The notes: generated by a model not told the origin, from the sequence alone. A stretch of DNA of 64,000 nt from Phytopseudomonas argentinensis (GCF_900113905.1 NZ_FORC01000005.1:1-64000); one strand, 5' to 3'; positions 51,514 to 60,678 are shown, numbered from the stretch's first letter. A program made the numbers and translations.

Positions 51514-52761
51514 TTAGCCCAGACGCAGGCGACCCGCACCCACCAGCCAGCTGTACACCACGTAGAGCAGCAGCGTGGCGACCAGCAGCAAGCCGCCCAG
51601 CGCGGTGGCCATGCCCCAGTTGATTGTGGTGTTGGTGTAGAAGGCGACGAAGTAGCTGACCATCTGGTCGCTCGGGCTGCCGAGCAGCGCAGGCGTGATG
51701 TAGTAGCCGATAGACAGGATGAACACCAGCAGGCAACCGGCGCCGACACCGGCCAGGGTCTGCGGGAAGTACACCCGCCAGAAGCTGGCGAACGGGTGGC
51801 AGCCCAGGGAAATCGCGGCGCGCATGTAGGTAGGCGAAATGCCCTTCATGACGCTGTAGATCGGCAGGATCATGAACGGCAGCATGATATGCACCATCGA
51901 GATGTACACCCCGGCGCGGTTGAACACCAGCTCCAGCGGCTGGTCGATCAACCCCAGCTTGATCAGCGCCGAGTTGATCAGCCCGCCCGACTGCAGCAGC
52001 ACGATCCAGGCCGCCACGCGCACCAGGATCGAGGTCCAGAACGGCAGCAGCACCATGATCATCAGCAGGTTGCCCTGGCGAGTCGGCAGGTTGGCCAAGA
52101 GATACGCCAGCGGATAGGCCAGCGCCAGGCAGATGGCGGTGATCACCGCGCCCATCCAGAAGGTGCGGGCGAAGATGTCGAGATAAATGGCTTGGTCCGG
52201 GGTGGTCTTGACCACGGCGCCGGAGTCGTCGACGCGATGGTCCAGCGCAGCGAGCAGGTAGTAGGACGTCCACGAGCTGCTGTTGCGGCGAATTACCTGC
52301 CAGTAGGCAGGGTCGCCCCAGCGCTCGTCGAAGGATTCCAGCGCATCCTTGTAGGAAGCAGGCTCGGCTTCGAATGGCAGCGAGCGGCCGGTCTTGGCCA
52401 GCAGGCTACGGTAGCCGGCCAGCTCCATGTTCAGGCGCTTGGACAGATCGCCTAGCTGCTGTTGTTCGCGGGCGGCGGCCAGGTCCAACGCCAGCGCCTT
52501 GTAGACCGGCTCTTCGGGCAGGCCGCGGCCGTCCCAGCTGTCGATGGCTTCGACGGTGCGCGGCAGCGAGCCGACCACGTCCGGGTTATCCACGCTGCGG
52601 TTGAGCAGCGCCACGATCGGCACCAGAAAGGTAAACACGAGAAACAGCACCAACGGCAGGATCAGCGCCTGGGATTTCAGGCGATTCATGCGCTCGGCGC
52701 GCGCCAGCCGCTGCTTGAGCGTAGGGCCGGCGACCTCGGCATTGGGCACTGCTAGGGCCAT
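51514..52761 (-). CDS. agtC: ABC transporter permease (PotB-like, AgtC-like) with large periplasmic insertion
   Basis: Second permease of the importer. The 415-residue protein is longer than usual PotB (about 280-300 residues). Between the first helix (about 30-52) and the transporter core is an extra soluble stretch (about 60-190), probably periplasmic. The EAA loop reads RAAISLGCHPFASFWRVYFP (about 325-344). The start at 52761 (MALAVPNAEV) is preferred. It lies 21 bases before the PotC-like gene. Confidence 0.86.
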   Translation of the reverse strand: MALAVPNAEVAGPTLKQRLARAERMNRLKSQALILPLVLFLVFTFLVPIVALLNRSVDNPDVVGSLPRTVEAIDSWDGRGLPEEPVYKALALDLAAAREQQQLGDLSKRLNMELAGYRSLLAKTGRSLPFEAEPASYKDALESFDERWGDPAYWQVIRRNSSSWTSYYLLAALDHRVDDSGAVVKTTPDQAIYLDIFARTFWMGAVITAICLALAYPLAYLLANLPTRQGNLLMIMVLLPFWTSILVRVAAWIVLLQSGGLINSALIKLGLIDQPLELVFNRAGVYISMVHIMLPFMILPIYSVMKGISPTYMRAAISLGCHPFASFWRVYFPQTLAGVGAGCLLVFILSIGYYITPALLGSPSDQMVSYFVAFYTNTTINWGMATALGGLLLVATLLLYVVYSWLVGAGRLRLG

Positions 52762-52875
52762 GGGATAACTCCGGTGAAGCCAATGAGAATTCGGGGGTGA
52801 AGCCGGAGCGCCGATACGCCAGCGCTCCGTGAAGCGAAGGGGCAAGGCACTCAGACCCTGCCCCGCTGCGTGCCG

Positions 52876-53910
52876 TTACTTGGCGGCCCAAGAGTTGAAA
52901 CGCTGCTCCAGCACTTCGCCGAAGTCGGCCCAGAAGGCCACGTCCATGGCCACCTGGTTGGCGATGTTCTGCGGTGCGGTGGGCAGGTCGGCGGCGACCT
53001 TGGCGTCCAGCAGCTCGACGGCTTTCGGGTTCACCGGGCCGTAGGCGATGTTTTCCGAATAGGTCTTCTGGTTTTCCGGCTGCAGGGTGTAGGCGATGAA
53101 CTTCATGGCCTCATCCTTGTTCTTGGCGCCTTTCGGGATGGCCCAGGCGTCGAAGTCATAGATGCCGCCGTCCCATACCACCTTCAGGCTGCTGCCTTCT
53201 TTCTGGGTGGCGGCGATGCGGCCGTTGTAGGCCGAGCTCATGACCACGTCACCGGAAGCGAGGTACTGTGGCGGCTGGGCGCCGGCCTCCCACCACTGGA
53301 TGTACGGCTTGAGCTCGTCGAGTTTCTTGAACGCGCGCTCCTGGCCGTCCTTGCTCGCCAGCACCTTGTAGACGTCTTTCGGCGCAACGCCGTCGGCCAT
53401 CAGGGCGAACTCGAGGGTGTATTTGGCGCCCTTGCGCAGGCCGCGCTTGCCCGGGAATTTCTTTACGTCCCAGAAATCTGCCCAACTCGTTGGCGCAGCG
53501 CTGAGCTTGTCAGCGTTGTAGGCCATCACGGTCGACCACACGAAGAAGCCGACGCCACACATCGACGCCGCGCCCGGCACCAGGGCCTTCTTGTCACCGA
53601 CTACGGCGTAGTCGATCTCTTCGAAAAGGTCTTCGTCGCAACCACGGGCCAACTCAGGGGATTCCACCTCGACCAGATCCCAGGACACGCTGTTGGTGTC
53701 GACCATGGCTTTGACCTTGGCCATTTCACCGTTGTATTCGCCGGCGATGATCTTGCCGTTACCCGCCGCTTCCCACGGCTGGTAGTAGGCCTTGACCTGG
53801 GCATCCTTGTTGGCGCCACCGAAGTTGATGACGGTGAGGTCTGCAGCCTGAACCTGTGCAGCGCAAACCAGGCCCAGTGTCAGCGCGGAAAGGGAAAATA
53901 GCTTCGACAT
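52876..53910 (-). CDS. agtB: ABC transporter substrate-binding protein (PotD-like, AgtB-like)
   Basis: Periplasmic binding protein. The 344-residue product has a clear signal peptide (MSKLFSLSALTLGLVCAAQVQA, cleaved before ADLTVINFGG). The mature part is a class-D/PotD-like fold with GGANKDAQVKAYYQPWE and YNADKLSAAPTSWADFWD. The start at 53910 is set by the signal peptide. It should bind GABA/5-aminovalerate if the AgtABCD assignment holds. Confidence 0.87.
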   Translation of the reverse strand: MSKLFSLSALTLGLVCAAQVQAADLTVINFGGANKDAQVKAYYQPWEAAGNGKIIAGEYNGEMAKVKAMVDTNSVSWDLVEVESPELARGCDEDLFEEIDYAVVGDKKALVPGAASMCGVGFFVWSTVMAYNADKLSAAPTSWADFWDVKKFPGKRGLRKGAKYTLEFALMADGVAPKDVYKVLASKDGQERAFKKLDELKPYIQWWEAGAQPPQYLASGDVVMSSAYNGRIAATQKEGSSLKVVWDGGIYDFDAWAIPKGAKNKDEAMKFIAYTLQPENQKTYSENIAYGPVNPKAVELLDAKVAADLPTAPQNIANQVAMDVAFWADFGEVLEQRFNSWAAK

Positions 53911-53954
53911 TTTTATGTTGGCTCCAAGTGCTGTGGTAAAGCGCAAAACGCCGA

Positions 53955-55064
53955 TCATTCCGCCGACAGCGGATCGAGGGCGCGAACGTGCTCGACCTGC
54001 CAGCCGAGCGGGATCACATCACCGACCGCGAGCCCGGGATCGAGCTCGGCAATCGGGTGCTTGACGAAGAAATCGGTCTTGCCACAGACCTCCAGGCGCA
54101 CGCGCACGTGGTCGCCCAGGTAGATGAATTCCGAGACACGCCCGGAGAAGCGGTTGTCGCAGCCCTCGGCCGCGTTGTTCAGGCGGATGCGCTCGGGGCG
54201 GATCGACAGGCTCACCGCGTCGCCCGGCTGGCCGACGTTGACGGCCAGGGCCTGGACCTTTTCACCGCGCCCCAGCTGCACGGTGCAGGTGTCGCCCGTG
54301 CGCTCGACCAGTTCGCCGGCGAAGCGGTTGTTCTCACCGATGAACTGGGCCACGAAGGTGTTGCGCGGCGACTCGTAGAGCTCGCGCGGCGGCGCGATCT
54401 GCTGGATCTCGCCCTGATGGAACACGGCGACGCGATCGGACATGGTCAGCGCTTCGCTCTGGTCGTGGGTCACGTAGACCACGGTCACGCCCAGACGCTG
54501 GTGGATGTGCTTGATCTCCATCTGCATGTGTTCGCGCAGCTGCTTGTCGAGCGCGCCCAGCGGCTCGTCCATCAGCACCAGCTGCGGCTCGAACACCAGG
54601 GCGCGGGCCAGGGCCACGCGCTGTTGCTGGCCGCCGGAGAGCTGCGCCGGATAACGGCCGGCGAAGGCGTCCAGCTGCACCATGGACAGCGAGCGTTTGA
54701 CCTTCTCGCCGACGTCGGCCTTGCTCATGCCGCGCACACTCAGCGGGAACGCCAAGTTCTCGGCCACCGTCATGTGCGGGAACAGCGCGTAGTTCTGGAA
54801 CACCATGCCGATATCGCGCTTGTGCGGCGGCACGTTGTTCAGGCGCTTGCCGGCCAGGGTGATCTCACCGGCGGTGGGCGTTTCGAAGCCGGCCAGCATC
54901 ATCAGGCTGGTGGTCTTGCCGGAGCCGGACGGCCCGAGCAGGGTCAGGAACTCGCCTTTGCGAATATCCAGGTTGAGATCTTTGACGATCAGGTTCTCGC
55001 CGTCGTAGCTTTTTTGCACGCCACGAAAGCTGACCAGGATGTCGCTCGAAGAAGTGTCGCCCAT
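53955..55064 (-). CDS. agtA: ABC transporter ATP-binding protein (PotA-like, AgtA-like)
   Basis: Motor ATPase of the importer. The 369-residue protein has Walker A GPSGSGKTT (about 45-53), signature LSGGQQQR (about 143-150), Walker B LVLMDEPLGALD (about 163-174) and a C-terminal TOBE domain (about 290-365). The start is ATG at 55064; a GTG one codon upstream is possible. It is first of the four-gene operon, downstream of a perfect palindrome at 55171-55188 and an inverted-repeat element. In PAO1 a separate binding-protein gene (PA0602) lies between this and agtR; it is absent here. Confidence 0.9.
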   Translation of the reverse strand: MGDTSSSDILVSFRGVQKSYDGENLIVKDLNLDIRKGEFLTLLGPSGSGKTTSLMMLAGFETPTAGEITLAGKRLNNVPPHKRDIGMVFQNYALFPHMTVAENLAFPLSVRGMSKADVGEKVKRSLSMVQLDAFAGRYPAQLSGGQQQRVALARALVFEPQLVLMDEPLGALDKQLREHMQMEIKHIHQRLGVTVVYVTHDQSEALTMSDRVAVFHQGEIQQIAPPRELYESPRNTFVAQFIGENNRFAGELVERTGDTCTVQLGRGEKVQALAVNVGQPGDAVSLSIRPERIRLNNAAEGCDNRFSGRVSEFIYLGDHVRVRLEVCGKTDFFVKHPIAELDPGLAVGDVIPLGWQVEHVRALDPLSAE

Positions 55065-55170
55065 CACCGCACCTGCCTGTTGTTCTACCGTGAGCCAAGA
55101 CTAGAACCGGCGTTGGAGCCTGGAAATCGGGCGTGCTGACACTTTGCTATAAGGCAGGCGGAAAGGCGCT

Positions 55171-55188
55171 TGTAGGGCAATCCCTACA
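55171..55188. promoter_or_regulatory. Putative AgtR binding palindrome
   Basis: TGTAGGG-CAAT-CCCTACA is a perfect 7-base inverted repeat, 107 bases before the agtA start. It suits a LuxR-type response regulator dimer. Confidence 0.6.
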
Positions 55189-55282
55189 GCGATGTCGCGA
55201 TTGGATAAGCGCCAGCGTGGCGAGCACTAAATGATGCAGCGCCGCACGGCGCAGGCTGTCGCGGATGGATAAGTAGCGCGCT

Positions 55283-55426
55283 CAGAGCCTGTTCAAAGTC
55301 TCGCGAGCTAGAGCAATGCAAGGCAAAAACAGGCGAGGACGCGGAGTTTACGAGCTGTAAATGAGCAGTCCGAGCCTGTTTTTAACGCGGCAGTGCCGAC
55401 GCGCAGCAGACTTTAAACAGGTTCTC
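55283..55426. repeat. Nested inverted-repeat element A (MITE/REP-like)
   Basis: Terminal inverted repeats (55283-55301 and 55408-55426, 16 of 19 match when folded). An inner perfect stem AAAAACAGGC (55325-55334) pairs with 55374-55383, followed inside by GGAC/GTCC, with a core hairpin TTTAC-GAGCT-GTAAA (55347-55361). It codes for nothing. The right end reaches into the agtR stop codon. Confidence 0.85.
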
Positions 55427-56054
55427 AGACCAGCTTGTGCTCGACCGCATAACGCACCAGATCCGCCACCGAGTGCAGGTTGAGCTTCTGCATCAGCCGC
55501 GCCTTGTGGGTGCTGATGGTCTTGCTGCTCAGCGCCAGGTGGGCGGCGATCTCGTTGACGCCCTCGCCCTGCACCAGGCGCTCGAACACCGAGAACTCGC
55601 GCTCCGACAGCAGCGCATGGGGCGGGCGCGAATCGGTCAGGCCGACTTCGAAGACCATGCGGTCGGCCAGATCGGGGTCGATGTAACGCCCGCCAGCGGC
55701 GACCTTGCGGATCGCGGTGAGCAGCAGGGCCGGGTCGCTGTCCTTGGTGGCGTACCCGGCAGCGCCGATCTTCAGAGCGCGGGCGGCCATCTGCGCTTCG
55801 TCATGCATCGACAGCACCAGAATCGCTGGGGGCTGGCTCAGCGCGCGGATCCGCGGAATTGCCTCCAGACCGTTGACGCCCGGCATGGAAATATCCAGCA
55901 GCACCACCTCGCAAGGCGTGCTGCGCAGGGTCTCCAGCAGCTGCTCGCCGTTGCTCGCCTCGCCGACCACCTGAAGGTCGCGGGCCATGCCGATCAACTG
56001 TTTGATGCCCTCGCGGACGATGGTGTGGTCTTCGGCCACCAGTACTCGGATCAC
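55425..56054 (-). CDS. agtR: LuxR/NarL-type response regulator (AgtR-like)
   Basis: Partner of the AgtS-like sensor kinase; in PAO1 it is required for GABA/5-aminovalerate uptake. The 209-residue protein has a receiver domain (1-120) with phospho-acceptor D54 (LLDISMPG), conserved Thr/Ser and Lys104 region (YATKDSDP), and a C-terminal LuxR helix-turn-helix (about 145-205, VNEIAAHLALSSKTISTHKA). The start codon is GTG with GGAGG upstream. Its stop codon abuts repeat element A. Confidence 0.9.
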   Translation of the reverse strand: MIRVLVAEDHTIVREGIKQLIGMARDLQVVGEASNGEQLLETLRSTPCEVVLLDISMPGVNGLEAIPRIRALSQPPAILVLSMHDEAQMAARALKIGAAGYATKDSDPALLLTAIRKVAAGGRYIDPDLADRMVFEVGLTDSRPPHALLSEREFSVFERLVQGEGVNEIAAHLALSSKTISTHKARLMQKLNLHSVADLVRYAVEHKLV

Positions 56055-56066
56055 GGGCTCAACCTC

Positions 56067-58469
56067 CTATTCATCGGGCGCACACTCGCTCAGCGGTACC
56101 CGCACGCGCAACAGAGTACCTTCGCCGGGCCGGCTGTCGAGGCTCAATTGTCCGCCGAGCATCAGCACCCGTTCGCGCATGCCGACCAGGCCGAAGGAAT
56201 CGGCGCGCACGCTGGCCGGATCGAAACCGCGACCGTCATCGCTGATCGACAGGTGCAGGCTGTCGCCCAGCAGCTCCAGACGCACCGTCACCGTATGCGC
56301 TTCGGCGTGGCGCATGACGTTGGTCAGCGCCTCCTGAAGAATGCGGAACAGCCCGGTGGCCTTGGCGTCGCTCAGCGGCGGCAGGTGTTCGGGCACATCG
56401 ACCAGGCAGGGGATCTGCGTGCGCGCCTCGAAACGCCGGGCCTGCCATTCGATGGCCGAGGCGATGCCGGCATCCAGGATCGGCGGTCGCAGGGCGGTGG
56501 CCACGTCACGTACCAGCTGGAACAGGTTGGCGATCAGCTTCTTCATGTTGTCCAGGCGCTCGCGCAGACCGGGGTCGAGGTTGGCAAAGCCCAGCTCGCA
56601 CATCGAGGTTTCCAGCTTGAGCACCGTGAGCACCTGGCCCAACTCGTCGTGTACCTCGCGGGCGATGCGGGCCTTTTCCTCTTCACGCACGCTTTCCAGG
56701 TGCGCGGACAGATCACGCAAGCGCACCTGGGATTCGGCCAGCGCCAGCTCGTTGCGCTTGTTGTCGCTGATGTCCCAGACCACGCCGTCCCAGATCACCC
56801 GGCCATCGGCCAGGCGACGCGCCATGGCCTTGATATCAACCCAGCGCGACTCGCCGGACTGGGTGAGCATGCGGCCTTGCCAGTGCCAGTCGCTGTCGCT
56901 GTCGAAGGCCTGATCCTGCACGCGGTGGTAATCGGCCTTGTCGTCCGGGTGCACCAGGCTGCGCAAGCCGTGATCGGGCGCCAGCAGTGTCGATGCCCGA
57001 TAACCGACCAGGCTTTCACTGCCCTCGCCGATAAACGCGAACAGCGCCGGATCGCCCGGCCGCGCGCGCTCCAGGCGAAACACCACGCCCGGCACGTTGG
57101 AGGCGATGCCCTGCAGCCGCGCCTCGCTTTCCTGCAAGGCGGCCAGGGCGCGACGGCGCTCGGTCACATCGGTGATGAAGACCACCAGGTATTCGGTATC
57201 GCGGTACTGCAGAAAGCTCAGCGACACGTCGACCGGCAAGCGGCTGCCATCGGCGCGCAGGCACTCGGTCTCGAAGCTCGGCGGCCCTTCGTCGCCCTTG
57301 CGTGCCAGGCGCCACAGGTTGAGCCAGCGATCCATGCTCATGTCCGGTTCGAAATCGCGCAGCGGCCGATCCACCAGACCGCCGCTGTGGCAGCCCAGCA
57401 TGGCCTCGGCGGCATGGTTGGCGTAGCGCACGTGGCTGTCCCAGTTGACCCAGAGAATGCCGACCGTGCTGTTGTCGATGGAGAATTGCGACAGCCGCAA
57501 GGCATCACGGGCGATCTCGCGCAGCTCGACTTCGTGGCGCGCGGCAAGCAGGCGAAATTCGAGGGTGTCGCGCTGGCGCCGCAGCCACAGTGCCAGCACC
57601 ACTGCGAACATCAGCAACAGGCCGAGCAGCAGGCTGATCCCGCGCCAGAAGCTTGCCGAGCTTTCCTGTTCCAGGTAGCTCGGCGGCAACCAGCGGTTGT
57701 GCAGATCATCAAGATCGCGCGCCGACACGCTGCGCAGGGCGACGTCGATGATTGTCGACAACTCTGGCAGGTCGCGCCGCGTGGCCACGCGCAGCAGCTG
57801 CGGGAAACCGATATCACCGACGATGGCCAGGCCCAGGAACTCCGGCTCCCGGGACAGGCGCCCCAACTGCGCCTCATCGAGTACCGCATAGCTGGCCTGC
57901 TGATTGACGACTCGCTGCAGCGCCTGGCGCGGTGAAAGGGTGACCTCCAGCTTGAGCTTCGGGTAACTGCTGCGCAGGTAGTCGAGCACGGCATCGGTGC
58001 CTTTCAAAGCGACCGGTAAGCGCTCGTCAAGTTGCTCGAGGTCGACCGTGCCACTGCCGTCACGCTCCCCGACCAACAGATGCGAGACACGCAGAAAGGG
58101 ATCGGAAAACACCCAGCGGCGCAATCCGGCCGGGGTCTGGCTGAGCCCTGCGGCCAGATCGATTTGATCGTTCAGAAGCGCCTGCTCGAGCTCCTCCGGC
58201 GTCTGGAAGGTGCGCCAGCGCACCTGTACGCCCATCAGTGCGGCCAGGGTATTGACGATTTCCACGTTGGCACCGGTCAAGCGGTGCAAGCGCCGGTCGA
58301 GCTGGGCATAGGGCGGCTGCAGCACCACGCCGGCGCGTAGCACCGGGTTGGCCGCCAGCCACTGCTGCTGCGCGGCATCGAAGATGGCCGCCGGCGCCGC
58401 TGGCGGCTGGTCCGCCCACAGTGTCGTGGGCAGGCTCAGTATCAGGAGGAACAACCAGCGGTGGATCAT
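56067..58469 (-). CDS. agtS: Sensor histidine kinase with periplasmic SBP_bac_3-like sensor (AgtS-like)
   Basis: Membrane sensor kinase. The 800-residue protein has a signal peptide (about 1-20), a periplasmic amino-acid-binding-like domain (about 30-265, PVLRAGVVLQPPYAQLDR, YAVLDEAQ), and one membrane helix (about 275-297). Two PAS domains follow (about 330-450 and 455-580), then a HisKA_3 dimerisation domain with phospho-His in AREVHDELGQVL and a HATPase domain (DDGRGFD, FGLVGMRERV). The start at 58469 gives the signal peptide. The binding-protein-like sensor fits direct detection of amino acids. Confidence 0.92.
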   Translation of the reverse strand: MIHRWLFLLILSLPTTLWADQPPAAPAAIFDAAQQQWLAANPVLRAGVVLQPPYAQLDRRLHRLTGANVEIVNTLAALMGVQVRWRTFQTPEELEQALLNDQIDLAAGLSQTPAGLRRWVFSDPFLRVSHLLVGERDGSGTVDLEQLDERLPVALKGTDAVLDYLRSSYPKLKLEVTLSPRQALQRVVNQQASYAVLDEAQLGRLSREPEFLGLAIVGDIGFPQLLRVATRRDLPELSTIIDVALRSVSARDLDDLHNRWLPPSYLEQESSASFWRGISLLLGLLLMFAVVLALWLRRQRDTLEFRLLAARHEVELREIARDALRLSQFSIDNSTVGILWVNWDSHVRYANHAAEAMLGCHSGGLVDRPLRDFEPDMSMDRWLNLWRLARKGDEGPPSFETECLRADGSRLPVDVSLSFLQYRDTEYLVVFITDVTERRRALAALQESEARLQGIASNVPGVVFRLERARPGDPALFAFIGEGSESLVGYRASTLLAPDHGLRSLVHPDDKADYHRVQDQAFDSDSDWHWQGRMLTQSGESRWVDIKAMARRLADGRVIWDGVVWDISDNKRNELALAESQVRLRDLSAHLESVREEEKARIAREVHDELGQVLTVLKLETSMCELGFANLDPGLRERLDNMKKLIANLFQLVRDVATALRPPILDAGIASAIEWQARRFEARTQIPCLVDVPEHLPPLSDAKATGLFRILQEALTNVMRHAEAHTVTVRLELLGDSLHLSISDDGRGFDPASVRADSFGLVGMRERVLMLGGQLSLDSRPGEGTLLRVRVPLSECAPDE

Positions 58470-58605
58470 GCACAGGCACCGAGAACGATGGTGAGGCCGC
58501 ACGGCAAGCCTGTGCGGCAGACACCGCATTAAGCTACATCCGGATCTGACAAATCCACGACAACTGAATTAGGCTGGCCTTATCCAGCACCTTTCGGGCT
58601 TTGCC

Positions 58606-59583
58606 ATGACGCGCCTTCCACATCTAACCCGCTACGCTCTGTACCTGACCTTGCTGGCCTGCCCCCTGGTCGGGCACGCCACGCAGAGCCCGCCCCCCAC
58701 CGAGGCTGCCGACAAGGATGAGGCCAAGCCCGCGCAGCGGGCACCCCTGACCGAACGCAGCGACCTCGAAGCCGCGGCCCTGGAACGCCAGCTGGCCGCC
58801 AGCGAACAGCAGCAGCTCAACGCTGCCGGCACGACCTTTCTGGCCCTCTGGCGACCGGCCAACGACACCGCACCCATGGGTGCGGTGATCCTGATTCCAG
58901 GGGACGAAGAAAGTGCCGACGCCCCCCCAACCGTGGGCCCGCTACGACGCAGGTTGCCCGACGCCGGCTGGCACAGCCTGAGCCTGAGCCTGCCGGATCC
59001 GCAGGGCGCCAATCTGCCCGTGCGCCCCGCCGCGCCGCCCGCGAGCGGCGACGGCAAACCTGCCGAGGCCCCAGCTGAAAAGGCCCCGGAGCCTGTCACG
59101 CCGGCACCATCGAGCGAGGCACCACCAACTGACGCCGAAGCGGCCCGCGCCGCCCATGTCGAGCGGGTGTTCGCGCGTATCGATGCCGGCGTTGCCTTCG
59201 CCGGCCAACAGCAGGCCAAGGTCGTGGTGCTGCTCGGCCACGGCAGTGGCGCGTACTGGGCGGCACGCTACGTCGTCGAACGCAAGCCGGCCAACCTGAC
59301 CCATCTGGTACTGGTCGATACCCGCCAGCCGGAAGGCTTCGATGCGCCGTTCAACGACCTACTCGGGCAACTGACCGGCAAGGTCGGCGATTTCTATTAC
59401 CGCGACAGCGCCGGCGCACGACAGGCGGCGCTGGCTCGCAAGCAACTCAGTCAGCGGCAGAAACAGCCCGTCCTGGTGCAGGTCAGCCTGGATGCCTTGC
59501 CGGGCAATCCTGATGTGGCCCAGGAACAGCTTTTTCGCCGCCTGCGCGGCTGGCTGGACAAGCACGCCGGTGGCGCCAAGTAG
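58606..59583 (+). CDS. DUF3530 family protein (exported, alpha/beta-hydrolase-like)
   Basis: Function unknown. The 325-residue protein has a signal peptide (about 1-26, ending VGHATQS), a charged segment, a Pro/Ala/Glu-rich low-complexity insert (about 145-180), and a hydrolase-like fold. GAVILIPGDEESAD (about 92-105) resembles an oxyanion strand and LLGHGSGAYWAARYV (about 208-222) a nucleophile elbow (GHGSG). By position it is PA0599. Repeat element B follows. Confidence 0.8.
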   Translation: MTRLPHLTRYALYLTLLACPLVGHATQSPPPTEAADKDEAKPAQRAPLTERSDLEAAALERQLAASEQQQLNAAGTTFLALWRPANDTAPMGAVILIPGDEESADAPPTVGPLRRRLPDAGWHSLSLSLPDPQGANLPVRPAAPPASGDGKPAEAPAEKAPEPVTPAPSSEAPPTDAEAARAAHVERVFARIDAGVAFAGQQQAKVVVLLGHGSGAYWAARYVVERKPANLTHLVLVDTRQPEGFDAPFNDLLGQLTGKVGDFYYRDSAGARQAALARKQLSQRQKQPVLVQVSLDALPGNPDVAQEQLFRRLRGWLDKHAGGAK

Positions 59584-59596
59584 CCGCCAGGCTGCC

Positions 59597-59921
59597 TAGG
59601 GTCTGCTGACGTTTCACACACGGCCGCGCCGGAGCCCGTTTTGCCGCGAGGCAAGGCACGAGCCGCGAAGTTTGGCGGGCCAAATGAGCCGGCGAGAAAC
59701 GCAGCATCGCGGCAAAACGGGCCCGGCCCTACGGGCCCGGCCCTACGGGTGGGGCCGCCTAGGTTGCGCGGGAAATCTCGCCATGCGTCGTTGGAGGACT
59801 TGGCAAGGGAAAACGCGGACGGCTAGTCCATTCCCTGCGTCCTCCGCCTAGCGGATCGCCGCCCGGCCTGGCGAAATTTCTCGCGGCAACGCGGCTCGCG
59901 TTGAAACGTCAACAGACCCTA
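59597..59921. repeat. Nested inverted-repeat element B (MITE-like, 325 bases)
   Basis: Terminal repeats TAGGGTCTGCTGACGTTTCA (59597-59616) and its complement (59902-59921), 19 of 20 match. An inner perfect 15-base stem (59635-59649 with 59707-59721) encloses a hairpin TTTGGC/GCCAAA (59671-59684). A direct 14-base duplication (59719-59732, 59733-59746) and further pairing (GGAAATCTCGCC at 59771 with GGCGAAATTTC at 59870) follow. No coding frame. The right end is the djlA stop codon. Confidence 0.88.
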
Positions 59922-60677
59922 CCGGAAGCCGCGGCGCTGGCGAATCAGCGCGTAGGCATTGTGCAGTTCGCGGGTCGCTTCGGTGGCCTCACGCACTTTC
60001 TCGGGTGCCGCACCGCTGCCGGCCATCTTGTCCGGGTGATGGCGGCTGAGCAGGCGGCGGTAGGCCTTCTTGATCTGCTGTACATCACTGTCTGCCGTCA
60101 CCCCGAGCAGGCGCAGGGCCTGCTGATAGGGGTCGGCAGCCGCGGTCGGCGGCCCACGACGCGGCGCGTAGCCGGCGCTCAGCGCCTCCTGGGCCTCGGC
60201 GGAAACGCCCAGCCATTTGCCCCATAACAGGATCAACTCGCGCTCGGCCTGGCCCACCTTGCCGTCGGCCCAGGCCATCCGCCAGCAGGCACGCAACAGC
60301 TCCTGGGCCTCGCCGCGGCGACGTTGCAAGGGGCCGCGCAGGTTGTCCTGGCCGGTCTTGCCGCGCGAGAAAGCTTCGATGGCTGCCGCCCTGCCCGCCT
60401 CGCCCAAGGCCTGGCGCTGCATCTCTGCACGGGCCTGGCGGATGTGCGCCTGCTGCACCACGCCATCGCTCTTGGCCAGGCGACCGAGCATGACGAACAG
60501 CAAGGCGTCGTCATTCACCGCAGATTTGCCAACCAGCCGCTCACCCAGGGTCTTCCAGCCACGCAGCCCCAGGCGCCGATCCAGCACCTGACCGAGCAGG
60601 CCACCGAGCAGCAGACCGGGAATGCTCGCCAGGGCGAAGCCGGCCAGCGCCCCCACTAACGTCAGCGGCCAGTACAT
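59919..60677 (-). CDS. djlA: Co-chaperone DjlA
   Basis: Membrane-anchored J-domain co-chaperone of DnaK. The 252-residue protein has an N-terminal membrane helix (about 4-28), a TerB-like helical domain (about 50-160) and a C-terminal J domain (about 185-250). The J domain has the HPD motif in RHHPDKM and begins with YQQALRLLGV. The start at 60677 (MYWPLTLVGAL) fits DjlA; an upstream Met extends back through another gene. It is one base from the murU stop. Its stop codon is part of repeat element B. Confidence 0.92.
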   Translation of the reverse strand: MYWPLTLVGALAGFALASIPGLLLGGLLGQVLDRRLGLRGWKTLGERLVGKSAVNDDALLFVMLGRLAKSDGVVQQAHIRQARAEMQRQALGEAGRAAAIEAFSRGKTGQDNLRGPLQRRRGEAQELLRACWRMAWADGKVGQAERELILLWGKWLGVSAEAQEALSAGYAPRRGPPTAAADPYQQALRLLGVTADSDVQQIKKAYRRLLSRHHPDKMAGSGAAPEKVREATEATRELHNAYALIRQRRGFR

Positions 60678-60678
60678 A

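Noticed and set aside
59719..59746. Tandem 14-base repeat as a CRISPR or VNTR
   Set aside because: Only two copies without spacers, inside element B.
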